Positions 1 to 8,281 of a stretch of DNA of 64,000 bases are shown piece by piece. This DNA is from Paenisporosarcina quisquiliarum (lineage in GTDB: Bacteria; Bacillota; Bacilli; Bacillales_A; Planococcaceae). Location of the stretch: contig NZ_JAMKBJ010000007.1 in the NCBI RefSeq assembly GCF_027563315.1, positions 62,001 through 126,000 on the forward strand, in the 5' to 3' direction. The translations under genes were made by a program, and so were the position numbers. Position 1 is the first letter of the stretch; each line of letters opens with the position of its first letter. The notes under the pieces were generated by a model. That model saw nothing but the letters and a program-made list of their open reading frames with translations. It ran no database searches and had not been told where the DNA came from.

Positions 1-858
1 CACTTCAGGTGGAACCCCACCAACCGCAAATGATCGGAATTTAGCAAGTGGTTTCAGTCCTTGTGCTTCAGCAACTTCGCGGTCCATGACAAGCACAGCA
101 CCTGCGCCATCCGAAGTTTGAGATGCATTTCCTGCTGTCACTGTTCCACGTGCATTGAATGCCGGACGAAGTTTTGCCAGAGTCTCCATGTTCGTCCCTA
201 CTCGTACACCTTCATCCATTTCAAACATGAATTTCTTTTCCTGTGGCTTGTTATTATCGTCAATATATCGTTTCAGTACTTCTACCGGTACAATTTCATC
301 GTTATATTTACCAGCTGAAATCGCTGCTGCTGCAAGCTCATGGGAGCGGACAGCAAATGCATCCTGGTCTTCTCGGGTAATGCCATACTTCATCGCCACT
401 TGTTCAGCTGTATGCCCCATTCCCATATAGTACTGAGGTGCTGTTTCCGCAAGTGTTGCGTTAGGACGAATTGTATTTCCCATCATTGGTACCATACTCA
501 TCGATTCAACACCACCAGCAATGATTGCTTCCGAGTGGCCAAGCATAATTCGTTCTGCAGCATAGGCGATCGATTGAAGACCAGAAGAACAGAAGCGGTT
601 AATTGTAATCGCTGGTGTTGTATCTGGCAGTCCTGCTAATGCTCCGATATTTCGGGCAACGTTCATTCCCTGTTCAGCTTCAGGCATTGCACATCCTAAA
701 ATCAAATCGTCGATTGGACCATCATAGCCGCCTGCTCTTTTTAATGTTTCTTTTACAACCAATGCACCAAAATCATCTGGTCTCACTGTTGCAAGGGAGC
801 CTTTTTTCGCTTTCCCTACAGGTGTTCTGGCACCTGCTACAATAACTGCTTCGCGCAT
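1..858 (-). CDS. fadA: acetyl-CoA C-acyltransferase (thiolase), C-terminus cut by window edge
   Basis: The last step of beta-oxidation: thiolytic release of acetyl-CoA from 3-ketoacyl-CoA in the cytoplasm. The 286 visible codons are open to the left edge, so the C-terminal part with the second active-site Cys and the HGH motif lies outside. The N-terminus reads MREAVIVAGARTPVGK, and the nucleophile Cys is near residue 90 in NRFCSSGLQS. A GAGGAGGAG ribosome site precedes the ATG at 858. It lies 31 bp downstream of fadN, in the order fadN-fadA of the B. subtilis fadNAE operon, so fadE may follow outside. Seen: family and truncation. Inferred: co-transcription with fadN under FadR. Confidence 0.93.
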   Translation of the reverse strand, partial: MREAVIVAGARTPVGKAKKGSLATVRPDDFGALVVKETLKRAGGYDGPIDDLILGCAMPEAEQGMNVARNIGALAGLPDTTPAITINRFCSSGLQSIAYAAERIMLGHSEAIIAGGVESMSMVPMMGNTIRPNATLAETAPQYYMGMGHTAEQVAMKYGITREDQDAFAVRSHELAAAAISAGKYNDEIVPVEVLKRYIDDNNKPQEKKFMFEMDEGVRVGTNMETLAKLRPAFNARGTVTAGNASQTSDGAGAVLVMDREVAEAQGLKPLAKFRSFAVGGVPPEV

Positions 859-889
859 AAGTTCTCCTCCTCATTGCCATTTCGTTCAG

Positions 890-3256
890 TTAGTTACGAA
901 GTGGCTTTCCTTTCAATAACATGTGCTGCATTCTCGCTTGCGATTTTGGTTCAGCTACTAAACTCAAAAATGCTTCACGTTCTAAATCAAGCAAATATTG
1001 TTCATCGACCAATGTACCGTAAGGCACTTTTCCGCCAGCTATTACGTAAGCTAATTTTTTCGCGATCTTCAAGTCATGCTCGCTAATGAAACCTGATAGG
1101 AACATACCTTCAGCACCCAACAATAACGTTGCATAACCAGATTCACCTGTTACCGGTACTTTTTCACGTAGCGGTGCTTTGTAATTGTTTTCATATAGTG
1201 ATAGGGCAACTTGTTTCGCATCATATAGTAAGTGATCAGCATTTACACTCACACCGTCAGCAAAGCTTAGGAAGTTATTTTCACGCGCTTCTTCGCCAGA
1301 GGTGGATACTTTTGCCATAGCTATCGTTTCAAACACTTTGTTTGCCACGTATTGATAATCAACATGAACACCAGTTGGTAAGCCTTTCAGGTGTTTCATA
1401 TACAACTCTTTGTTTCCGCCGCCGCCTGGAATAAGCCCAACTCCAACTTCTACTAATCCCATATACGTTTCATGCGATGCTTGGATATGTGCAGCCGGAA
1501 GACAGGCTTCAGCCCCACCGCCAAGAGTCATGCCAAATGGCGCTGCCACTACAGGCTTTGTACAATACTTTATTTTCATCATTGCGTTTTGGAACGAACG
1601 AACCACAAAATCCAGTTCGAATATATTGTCGTCCTGTGCTTCCATCAGAATCATGCCAAGGTTTGCCCCTACGCAGAAGTTTTTCCCCTGGTTACCTATG
1701 ACAAGTCCTTTAAAGTTTTTCTCCACTTCATCAACTGCAAAGTTAATCATTTGGATAATATCGAGACCGATTGCATTTGATTGTGAATGGAATTCCAGTA
1801 ATGCAATACCGTCCCCTAAATCTATTAAACTGGCACCAGAATTTTTCTTGATTACCCCATGTTTTTTCTTGTAACGTTTTAAGTTAATGACTTTTTCATT
1901 TGTTGGTACTAATGAATAGCCTTCGCCATTGAAGAAATACAAATCTCCGTTGTCTTCTTTATAGAAGGAATCGAATCCTTGATCAAGCAAGCTTTGTGCG
2001 AAAGCTGGTATTTCCAAGCCTTTCGCTGTCATTTTTTCGATGGATTCTTTTACGCCAATAGCATCCCATACTTCAAATGGCCCTTGTTCCCATCCGAAGC
2101 CCCATTTCATTGCATTGTCGATTGCAACAATATCATCAGCGATTTCGCCATGAAGTTTTGCAGAATAAGTCAATGTCGGTGCTAAAATGCTCCAAAGCAA
2201 TTCACCAGTTCGATCATTGGCATAAGTTAATGTCTTCACTTTTGCAGCAAGACCTTTTTGTTGCTTCGCCATTTCTAATGATGGCGTTTTCAATTTTTTA
2301 ACTGGTTCGTATTCCATCGTTTCAGCATTCAATTCAAGAATTTCTTTGCCTTTTTTCAGGAAGAATCCTTGACCAGATTTTGCACCTAACCAGCCTTTAT
2401 CAAGCATATTAGTAATTAAGGATGGCAATTCAAACACTTTTTGTTCGTCACCAGTTGTCTGATCGTAAACATTTTTGGCAACGTGGCCAAACGTATCCAA
2501 CCCAACCACATCAAGCGTACGGAATGTCGCCGATTTGGGACGACCAATGACAGGACCCGTAATGGAATCCACTTCACCAACTGAGTATCCTCTTGAGAGC
2601 ATTTCACGAAGTGTCACTAGAAGGCCATACGTACCAATACGGTTCGCAATAAAGTTTGGTGTGTCTTTCGCAAGAACGACACCTTTTCCTAATCGATTCT
2701 CACCGAATGTTTGCATGAACTCTACAACTTCTGGAAGTGTAGTTTGCGCTGGAATTACTTCCAGTAATTTTAAATAGCGTGGTGGATTGAAGAAATGAGT
2801 CCCAAGAAAATGCTTTTGGAAATCTTCACTCCGGTCTTCAGCCATTGCATTAATACTGATACCTGATGTATTTGAACTGATAATTGTTCCTGGCTTACGA
2901 ACAGAATCTATTTTCTCGTAAAGACCTTTTTTAATGTCCAGATTTTCGACAATTACTTCTATAATCCAATCCACATCTTTTAACTTCTCCAAGTCGTCTT
3001 CCAGATTTCCTGCTGTCAATAATGAAAGATTCTTCTTAGAAGCAAGTGGAGCAGGCTTTTGTTTTAAAAGTTTTTCTAATGCACCTTGAGCGATTTGGTT
3101 ACGAGCTTTTGTATTTGTTTTGTCCTCTTCTTTTAAATCGCGAGGTACCATGTCAAGCAACAAAGTTGGAATCCCGATATTTGCTAAGTGAGCTGCGATA
3201 CCTGAACCCATAACACCTGAACCCAGAACAGCCGCTTTTTTTATTTGATAAGTCAC
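890..3256 (-). CDS. fadN: 3-hydroxyacyl-CoA dehydrogenase / enoyl-CoA hydratase
   Basis: Bifunctional beta-oxidation enzyme that hydrates 2-enoyl-CoA and oxidises 3-hydroxyacyl-CoA with NAD. The dehydrogenase half comes first: Rossmann motif GSGVMGSGIAAHLAN near residue 10, then the C-terminal dehydrogenase domain. A crotonase-type hydratase half follows from about residue 440, with GMTLGGGAEACL and VGLIPGGGGNKEL. I place the start at the GTG at 3256 (788 aa), because the AAGGAGG ribosome site (3265-3271) lies inside any longer reading from an ATG at 3274; this also matches the usual family length. The FadR operator sits 26 bp upstream. The domain order is that of Bacillus FadN, not E. coli FadB. 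Confidence 0.95.
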   Translation of the reverse strand: MTYQIKKAAVLGSGVMGSGIAAHLANIGIPTLLLDMVPRDLKEEDKTNTKARNQIAQGALEKLLKQKPAPLASKKNLSLLTAGNLEDDLEKLKDVDWIIEVIVENLDIKKGLYEKIDSVRKPGTIISSNTSGISINAMAEDRSEDFQKHFLGTHFFNPPRYLKLLEVIPAQTTLPEVVEFMQTFGENRLGKGVVLAKDTPNFIANRIGTYGLLVTLREMLSRGYSVGEVDSITGPVIGRPKSATFRTLDVVGLDTFGHVAKNVYDQTTGDEQKVFELPSLITNMLDKGWLGAKSGQGFFLKKGKEILELNAETMEYEPVKKLKTPSLEMAKQQKGLAAKVKTLTYANDRTGELLWSILAPTLTYSAKLHGEIADDIVAIDNAMKWGFGWEQGPFEVWDAIGVKESIEKMTAKGLEIPAFAQSLLDQGFDSFYKEDNGDLYFFNGEGYSLVPTNEKVINLKRYKKKHGVIKKNSGASLIDLGDGIALLEFHSQSNAIGLDIIQMINFAVDEVEKNFKGLVIGNQGKNFCVGANLGMILMEAQDDNIFELDFVVRSFQNAMMKIKYCTKPVVAAPFGMTLGGGAEACLPAAHIQASHETYMGLVEVGVGLIPGGGGNKELYMKHLKGLPTGVHVDYQYVANKVFETIAMAKVSTSGEEARENNFLSFADGVSVNADHLLYDAKQVALSLYENNYKAPLREKVPVTGESGYATLLLGAEGMFLSGFISEHDLKIAKKLAYVIAGGKVPYGTLVDEQYLLDLEREAFLSLVAEPKSQARMQHMLLKGKPLRN

Positions 3257-3281
3257 GTGCAAAGCCTCCTTCATATTTTGT

Positions 3282-3299
3282 TGAATGAATACTCATTCA
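3282..3299. promoter_or_regulatory. FadR operator upstream of fadN
   Basis: The 18-bp inverted repeat TGAATGAATACTCATTCA matches the Bacillus TetR-family FadR consensus (TGAATGAnTAnTCATTCA) at every fixed position. It lies between the fadN ribosome site and its upstream region. FadR is known to repress fad genes and to be released by long-chain acyl-CoA. Confidence 0.9.
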
Positions 3300-3548
3300 T
3301 TTTTTAATGAAAAAAAATAGAAACAACCTCTATGACTTTTAGTTTAGTCCATTTTCAATTTTTTCGCAATATTTAAATGATGATTAATAACGAAAATTTA
3401 CCAGCTAAATTCATTACACGCACAGTGTCTATTCATACTATGATAGGTTTCTTATATATATGCAACGGCACGTTAAAAGAAAATAATTGACTGTGTATAT
3501 AAAATCAATTCCTCCTCACACTAAAAAAGAAAAAGGAGGATTTAACAA

Positions 3549-3809
3549 ATGAATTTATTTTCACAACCAAAAGAACAGCCATCCATGTTTCCTGAACCCC
3601 CAAAAATGGTATCTACCAAAGATTTCAGCTACCTCACAGATATGATGTCGTGGAATTTATTAGCTACAAAAAAAATGAATTGGGCAGCTGAAAACTGCCA
3701 ACTACCAGATTTAAAAAAGGAATTTGAAGCAGCTGAACAGATGCACAGTAATCATTATGACGAGATTCTGAAGCTGTTGAAACAAAGTGAAGGAGGATCT
3801 GTTTCATGA
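3549..3809 (+). CDS. small CotF-like spore coat-associated protein
   Basis: An 86-residue protein with a strong AAAGGAGG site 8 bp before the ATG. The visible part reads as a helical ferritin-like half-domain: DFSYLTDMMSWNLLATKKMNWAA followed by a helix with QMHSNHYDEILKLL. This pattern is typical of short coat-associated proteins paired with CotF-family genes. The stop overlaps the next gene's ATG by 4 bp, so the two are translationally coupled. Function is inferred from the pairing with the next gene and the similar helical pattern; no catalytic motif is present. Expression late in sporulation is likely. Confidence 0.65.
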   Translation: MNLFSQPKEQPSMFPEPPKMVSTKDFSYLTDMMSWNLLATKKMNWAAENCQLPDLKKEFEAAEQMHSNHYDEILKLLKQSEGGSVS

Positions 3810-4120
3810 ATCAGCAAACAGTAAAAAATCCAGAAACACCTTTTGCCGAAACACCGCAATTAAATGATCGCGACATTTTAAATGATGCCCTTTCTACCGA
3901 AAAATATTTATGTAATGCCTATGCGACCGCAATGCATGAAGCAAGCCATGATGCATTATATCAAATAATTTTCACTCAATTGAGAGAAACATCAAAACAA
4001 CAACGCAGTCTTTACGATTTAATGTTTAAGCACGGTTGGTATACATTAACACCTGCAGATGCACAGGAAATTCAACAAAAGGCACAACAGTTCCAAGGTT
4101 ATAAACAACAGCTACAGTAA
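3806..4120 (+). CDS. yusN: CotF-family spore coat protein (YusN-like)
   Basis: A 104-residue protein with the coat_F family pattern: DRDILNDALSTEKYLCNAYATAMHEASHDAL, then a second helix with QLRETSKQQRSLYDLMFKHGWY. CotF-family proteins belong to the ferritin-like fold and are found in the coat of Bacillus spores; the exact role of YusN is not established. In B. subtilis the yusN gene also lies near the fadN (yusL) locus, which supports the assignment. It is translationally coupled to the preceding small gene. Confidence 0.75.
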   Translation: MNQQTVKNPETPFAETPQLNDRDILNDALSTEKYLCNAYATAMHEASHDALYQIIFTQLRETSKQQRSLYDLMFKHGWYTLTPADAQEIQQKAQQFQGYKQQLQ

Positions 4121-4192
4121 TGAAACAAATTACTATCCGCTGGAAGTGAAACGGTGTAAACTGTTCCTATAGAAGTCAAGGAGGAACAGAAA

Positions 4193-4513
4193 ATGAAATC
4201 TATTACAACACCTGAACAATTTAACGACATTATTTCTTCAGATAATGAAGTCATCGTGAAATTCACTGCAGGATGGTGCCCTGACTGTACGCGAATGGAC
4301 ATGTTCATTGACCCAATTATTGAAGAATACAATCAGTATACGTGGTACGAAGTGAATCGCGATGAACTCCCTGAAATTGCTGAAAAGTATGATGTAATGG
4401 GTATTCCAAGTTTATTGATTTATCAGGATAGCGAAAAGAAAGCTCATTTACACAGCGCAAACGCAAAATCACCTGAGCAAGTAACTGAATTTCTGCAGAG
4501 CCAAAAAGGATAG
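4193..4513 (+). CDS. thioredoxin-family protein with WCPDC motif
   Basis: A 106-residue, single thioredoxin fold with no signal peptide, so cytoplasmic. The active site AGWCPDC has Cys at residues 29 and 32, and cis-Pro is in MGIPSLLIY near residue 76. The CPDC active site, rather than CGPC, is typical of Bacillus YtpP/YusE-type proteins, whose redox partners are poorly known. It has its own ribosome site (AGGAGG) and a terminator that begins inside its last codons (4503-4534), so it appears to be a single-gene unit. Confidence 0.85.
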   Translation: MKSITTPEQFNDIISSDNEVIVKFTAGWCPDCTRMDMFIDPIIEEYNQYTWYEVNRDELPEIAEKYDVMGIPSLLIYQDSEKKAHLHSANAKSPEQVTEFLQSQKG

Positions 4514-4534
4514 ACAACTTGTCTATCCTTTTTT
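4503..4534 (+). terminator. intrinsic terminator overlapping the end of the thioredoxin-like gene
   Basis: Perfect 13-bp stem (AAAAAGGATAGAC at 4503-4515 with GTCTATCCTTTTT at 4521-4533), loop AACTT, then a T run. The left arm contains the final Lys-Gly codons and the TAG stop. Confidence 0.9.
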
Positions 4535-4594
4535 CTTTGTAGAATAACAAAAAGATTATGATATACTTAATGAAAACATTCACTGAGGTGTAAA

Positions 4595-5062
4595 ATGTCA
4601 CAAGAACTTGAATTGCAACAACTGAGAGACAAAGTAAAATACTATGAAAATATTATTAATAACATGTCTGCCCCAGTGATTCCTTCTGTCGTGCCTAGTA
4701 CAATATTAATTCCGATTGCCGGGTACATGTTCAAAGAACGCTTTGATATGATTCAAACAAAAGCTCTACAATATGCAGGAAACCATCGCGAGACAGAACG
4801 TGCGATTTTTGATTTTACTGGCGTTACAGTCGAAGACGTTGCATCATTTGACTACAATGATTTGGCAACTGAGATATACCAACTTAACAACTCACTTAAA
4901 CTCATGGGTATTCGTCCGATTTATGTTGGATTTAATCCACGATTTGTCAGGGAAATTGTTCATGCTGGTATACAAGTTGAAATCGAAACGTATGTAAGTT
5001 TCCGTGCAGCTCTGCAACGGTTATTAAAAGAAAACAACCAATCGCTACACTCCCTTGGGTGA
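4595..5062 (+). CDS. STAS-domain protein, RsbR/RsbS-like, lacking phospho-acceptors
   Basis: A 155-residue protein: a short N-terminal coiled-coil-like stretch (residues 3-25), a linker, then a STAS domain from about residue 36. It aligns with the STAS part of the RsbR stressosome proteins (PIAGYMFKERFDMIQ, FDFTGVTVEDVASFDY, IRPIYVGFNPRFVREIVHAGI). In RsbRA the two Thr sites phosphorylated by RsbT fall in equivalent places; here they are Tyr (GYMFKER) and Val (VEDV). It lacks the globin-like sensor half. Inferred: a stressosome-type scaffold or orphan STAS protein that cannot be switched by RsbT in the usual way. Start supported by GAGGTG 4 bp before the ATG. Confidence 0.75.
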   Translation: MSQELELQQLRDKVKYYENIINNMSAPVIPSVVPSTILIPIAGYMFKERFDMIQTKALQYAGNHRETERAIFDFTGVTVEDVASFDYNDLATEIYQLNNSLKLMGIRPIYVGFNPRFVREIVHAGIQVEIETYVSFRAALQRLLKENNQSLHSLG

Positions 5063-5078
5063 ACGATTGGTTGTTTTT
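5031..5078. terminator. bidirectional terminator between converging genes
   Basis: AACAACCAATCG (5033-5044) pairs with CGATTGGTTGTT (5064-5075), flanked by A and T runs on either side. It serves the STAS gene (+), whose last codons form the left arm, and probably the GNAT gene (-) that ends at 5078. Confidence 0.85.
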
Positions 5079-5944
5079 TAATGTTCCTTAATCATAAAAA
5101 CTTGGGAAATAGCCGTATGTTCAAAACCGCTTTCCAAAAGTGAATTTACCACATTGCCATCGCCTGTCATAAAGTTGTACGTAGACCGACTGACAGGTTG
5201 ATCATATTCAAGTGCATGTGCCAAGAGAAGATTAGTATCATGGTGTTCATATCCGGATGCAACCTGGAATAGCGTAATTCCTTCTGAAGTTTGATTATAA
5301 ATGCTTCTTTTCCGAATTAAACAAGCCGCTCTTATTTTCCCTTCTTCTACTAATGCTACTACTTCTCCACCAACTTTTGGGGTCATACTTTCTGCAGTTT
5401 GCCAAGGCACGATAGAAGGAAACAAATCTGCTCCAATTGCATGAAAGGCTGGAAATCTTTTAATTTCATAATCCCCCAAATCGGGAAGTTTTTCGATCAG
5501 TTTTCCGGCTCCTGATAAGAATAGGAGTTTGTCCTTAATTTCATAACCACACTTCTCGTATAATTTGATGGCCGGCTCGTTTTCAGAAAGTGCCTCTAAA
5601 GTTGAAATGGCTACTTCATTTTCTAATAGAATGTGCTCCGCTTCCTTCATTAAAAGAGCACCTATACCTTTGCCACGATATTCTGGAATAATACCCGTGC
5701 CACCATTCCAGGATATTTTGATTCCGTTATTTTCCCTTATACCTTGTAGAATGAACCCTATTGGTCTATCTCCATCGAAAGCAACAATTGATAGTTCCAC
5801 AGACAATCCTTCCATTCCAAATCGCCCAATAAATTGTTCCATTGTTAGATTCATAGGGATCAAGTATCCTTCAAAACCTTTATTGAACAATGCAAGTGCA
5901 TCCTCAAAACTTACATTCGATAATCGTTTATACGTAATATTCAT
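5078..5944 (-). CDS. GNAT-family N-acetyltransferase, two-domain
   Basis: A 288-residue protein with a complete N-terminal GNAT domain. The acetyl-CoA binding loop is GIIPEYRGKGIGALLMKEAEHIL near residues 84-106, followed by AISTLEALSENEPAIKLYEKCGYE. The C-terminal half (about 150-288) looks like a second, degenerate GNAT-type domain (FMTGDGNVVNSLLESGFEHTAISQVF). The substrate cannot be told from the sequence. It stands alone on the minus strand, converging on the STAS gene. Confidence 0.8.
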   Translation of the reverse strand: MNITYKRLSNVSFEDALALFNKGFEGYLIPMNLTMEQFIGRFGMEGLSVELSIVAFDGDRPIGFILQGIRENNGIKISWNGGTGIIPEYRGKGIGALLMKEAEHILLENEVAISTLEALSENEPAIKLYEKCGYEIKDKLLFLSGAGKLIEKLPDLGDYEIKRFPAFHAIGADLFPSIVPWQTAESMTPKVGGEVVALVEEGKIRAACLIRKRSIYNQTSEGITLFQVASGYEHHDTNLLLAHALEYDQPVSRSTYNFMTGDGNVVNSLLESGFEHTAISQVFMIKEH

Positions 5945-6113
5945 TTGTCTATCCCCTTTTTAAGAACGTTACCCAATTCATCCGAATCCACTTTATGCAG
6001 AATCCCTAGTGAACATTCTTGCTAATAATCCCATCTATCAATATTGTATTTTTTCATAGTTAACAAGTCTACTATTGGGATAAATATTTTAATAATTTCC
6101 AACATCTTATTAC

Positions 6114-6172
6114 TTGATAATCACTTAAATATACTTTACATTTGAATTAGTTCTTTTTTGTAATAATTATAA
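6114..6172 (+). promoter_or_regulatory. katA promoter with PerR box
   Basis: A -35 TTGATA (6114-6119), 17-bp spacer and -10 TACATT (6137-6142) are followed by TTGTAATAATTATAA (6158-6172), which matches 14 of 15 positions of the PerR box TTATAATnATTATAA. The box lies just downstream of the predicted start point. PerR is known to repress catalase genes until peroxide oxidises it. Confidence 0.82.
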
Positions 6173-6185
6173 ATAAGGAGTCGAT

Positions 6186-7634
6186 ATGATGAAAAAGCTA
6201 ACAACTAATCAAGGTGTACCAATTGGAGATAATCAAAATTCCCGCACTGCTGGGCAACGTGGTCCAACATTAATAGAGGATTATCAATTAATTGAGAAAT
6301 TGGCTCATTTTGACCGTGAACGTGTTCCTGAACGAGTGGTTCATGCTCGTGGAGCTGCTGCGCACGGTACATTCGTTGTCAAAAACAGTATGAAAAAATA
6401 TACCCGAGCTGCTTTCTTACAAAATGAAGGACAAGAAACGCCTGTATTTACTCGTTTCTCGACCGTAATTCACGGGCTCCATTCACCAGAAACTGCTCGT
6501 GATCCACGTGGATTCTCTGTGAAGTTCTATACAGAGGAAGGAAACTACGATTTTGTAGGGAATAATTTGCCTGTATTCTTTATCCGAGATGCAATTAAAT
6601 TCCCAGATGTCATCCACTCTTTAAAACCTGATCCACGTACGAACCTTCAGGATGCTGCTAGACTGTTTGATTTTATGGGTCTGTCTCCTGAATCTACAAA
6701 TATGTTAATTCATTTATTTACGGATGAAGGAATTCCGCAAGATTATCGTCATCTTCGTGGATCTTCGGTTCACTCATTTAAGTGGATTAATGCTGAAGGC
6801 AAAACAACGTATATAAAACTTCGCTGGGTACCTAAACAAGGTGTAAAGAATCTTTCAATCGAAGAAGCAGCAGAACAGCAAGGAAAAGACTTCAGTCATG
6901 CAACACGCGATTTGTATGAAGCAATCGAACGTGGAGATTATCCGGAATGGGATTTATATGTTCAAACATTAAAACCTGAAGATATGGATAACTTTGATTT
7001 CGATCCACTTGATGCGACGAAGGATTGGTTAGAAAAAGATTTCCCTTATGAGTTGGTTGGTACGATGACATTAAACCGTAACGTGGATAACTTCTTTGCA
7101 GAGACAGAATCTGTTGGATTTAATCCCGGTGTACTTGTTCCTGGTATGTTGCCATCTGAAGATAAAATGTTACAGGGACGTTTGTTCTCTTATTCTGATA
7201 CACAACGCTACCGTATTGGTGCTAACTATTTACAATTACCAATCAATGCTCCAAAATGTCCTTTCGCAAATAACCAACGTGATGGTGCAATGCCATTTGG
7301 TCAACAAATGTCACGTGTAAACTATGAGCCAAACAGCTTTGATTCTGAACCGAAAGAAGCACCTGAATTCAAAGAAGTTGATCAGCCAATCACGGGTGTG
7401 GCAGGAAAGAATCATATCGAGAAAACAAATAATTTCGGTCAAGCGGGTGAAATCTACCGTAGTTACGATGAGTCTACTAAACAAGCACTCATCAAGAATT
7501 TATTAGATCAGTTCTCGACAATTGAAAATCGTGATATTGTCGGTCGGGTTATAGCAAACTTATACAAAGCAGATGAATCTTTGGGACATGCTCTTGCTGA
7601 AGGTTCTAACGTAGATGTTCTTAGATACTTATAA
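6186..7634 (+). CDS. katA: monofunctional heme catalase
   Basis: A cytoplasmic catalase splitting H2O2 to water and oxygen. Its 482 residues are the usual small-subunit (clade 3) length. The distal heme His is near residue 53 in RVVHARGAAAHG, the distal Asn is in YDFVGNNLPVFF, and the proximal Tyr ligand is in RLFSYSDTQRYRIG. Two ATG codons in a row (6186 and 6189) follow AAGGAG; the second has the better spacing. A PerR box overlaps the upstream region, so peroxide induction is expected. It is a single-gene unit with its own terminator at 7693. Confidence 0.97.
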   Translation: MMKKLTTNQGVPIGDNQNSRTAGQRGPTLIEDYQLIEKLAHFDRERVPERVVHARGAAAHGTFVVKNSMKKYTRAAFLQNEGQETPVFTRFSTVIHGLHSPETARDPRGFSVKFYTEEGNYDFVGNNLPVFFIRDAIKFPDVIHSLKPDPRTNLQDAARLFDFMGLSPESTNMLIHLFTDEGIPQDYRHLRGSSVHSFKWINAEGKTTYIKLRWVPKQGVKNLSIEEAAEQQGKDFSHATRDLYEAIERGDYPEWDLYVQTLKPEDMDNFDFDPLDATKDWLEKDFPYELVGTMTLNRNVDNFFAETESVGFNPGVLVPGMLPSEDKMLQGRLFSYSDTQRYRIGANYLQLPINAPKCPFANNQRDGAMPFGQQMSRVNYEPNSFDSEPKEAPEFKEVDQPITGVAGKNHIEKTNNFGQAGEIYRSYDESTKQALIKNLLDQFSTIENRDIVGRVIANLYKADESLGHALAEGSNVDVLRYL

Positions 7635-7692
7635 TTTGATAGTATGCTAGATACTGAAATAATTAGTAAAACAATAGCTTCAAAGTTTACAG

Positions 7693-7745
7693 AAAAAGAG
7701 TTTTTCCGTACTGTTAAATCAACAGACGGAAAAACTCTTTTTTTT
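7693..7745 (+). terminator. katA terminator
   Basis: A 17-bp perfect stem (7693-7709 with 7726-7742) ending in a T run. The ribosome site of the next gene starts immediately after it. Confidence 0.9.
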
Positions 7746-7756
7746 GAGGTGATATT

Positions 7757-8281
7757 ATGCGTATTCAATTAGAATTACAAGGTCTCTCTCAATATGATGA
7801 TTCAATTAAGTCAAAATATCAGCCATCTGCTTGTGGTCCCGTTACAGCATTGACAATTTTGCGTTATTGGATGCCAGATTCCTGTCCTTATGATGCGAAT
7901 CGATTGTACCGATTACTTGGAAGTACTCGAATTGGGCTATTTACATGGCGTTTAAAACGGAATTTACGATTACTACTCGGACCTTCGTGGGAAATTGATA
8001 CCTGTTCATTAGAAGAAGCAAAAATGGAACTACGTGCCGGTCGACCTGTTGCGTGTAAATTTGACCGCTACTTTTCTTTTCACTGGTTTGGCTCTTATGA
8101 TTTTGCTTATCATTGGGTCCCACTCATCGGTTTTGAAGAAAAAGAAAACGACCAGACGCTGATTGTCCACGATAATGGTGGAAGAAATCGCGCCAGCCGC
8201 ATCCGTGAAATTTCCTATGAAAAGAATCGAGACGTTTTAACGTTTGTCAAAATAGCTCCTCGTGTTAAGACGATTGAATAA
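7757..8281 (+). CDS. C39-like cysteine peptidase-fold protein
   Basis: 174 residues resembling the papain-like peptidase_C39 families. Cys26 is in QPSACGPVTALTIL, the candidate catalytic His is in FAYHWVPLIGF near residue 118, and the candidate Asp/Asn is in LIVHDNGG near residue 137. There is no signal peptide and no ABC-transporter part, so it is not a bacteriocin exporter. Its substrate is unknown. It is preceded by GAGGTG and lies directly behind the katA terminator. Its last 17 bp overlap the end of the converging rsbR-like gene. Confidence 0.7.
   Translation: MRIQLELQGLSQYDDSIKSKYQPSACGPVTALTILRYWMPDSCPYDANRLYRLLGSTRIGLFTWRLKRNLRLLLGPSWEIDTCSLEEAKMELRAGRPVACKFDRYFSFHWFGSYDFAYHWVPLIGFEEKENDQTLIVHDNGGRNRASRIREISYEKNRDVLTFVKIAPRVKTIE

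Noticed and set aside
1410-1874. 154-codon plus-strand open frame
   Set aside because: Lies fully within fadN in an antisense frame; composition follows the codon pattern of fadN.
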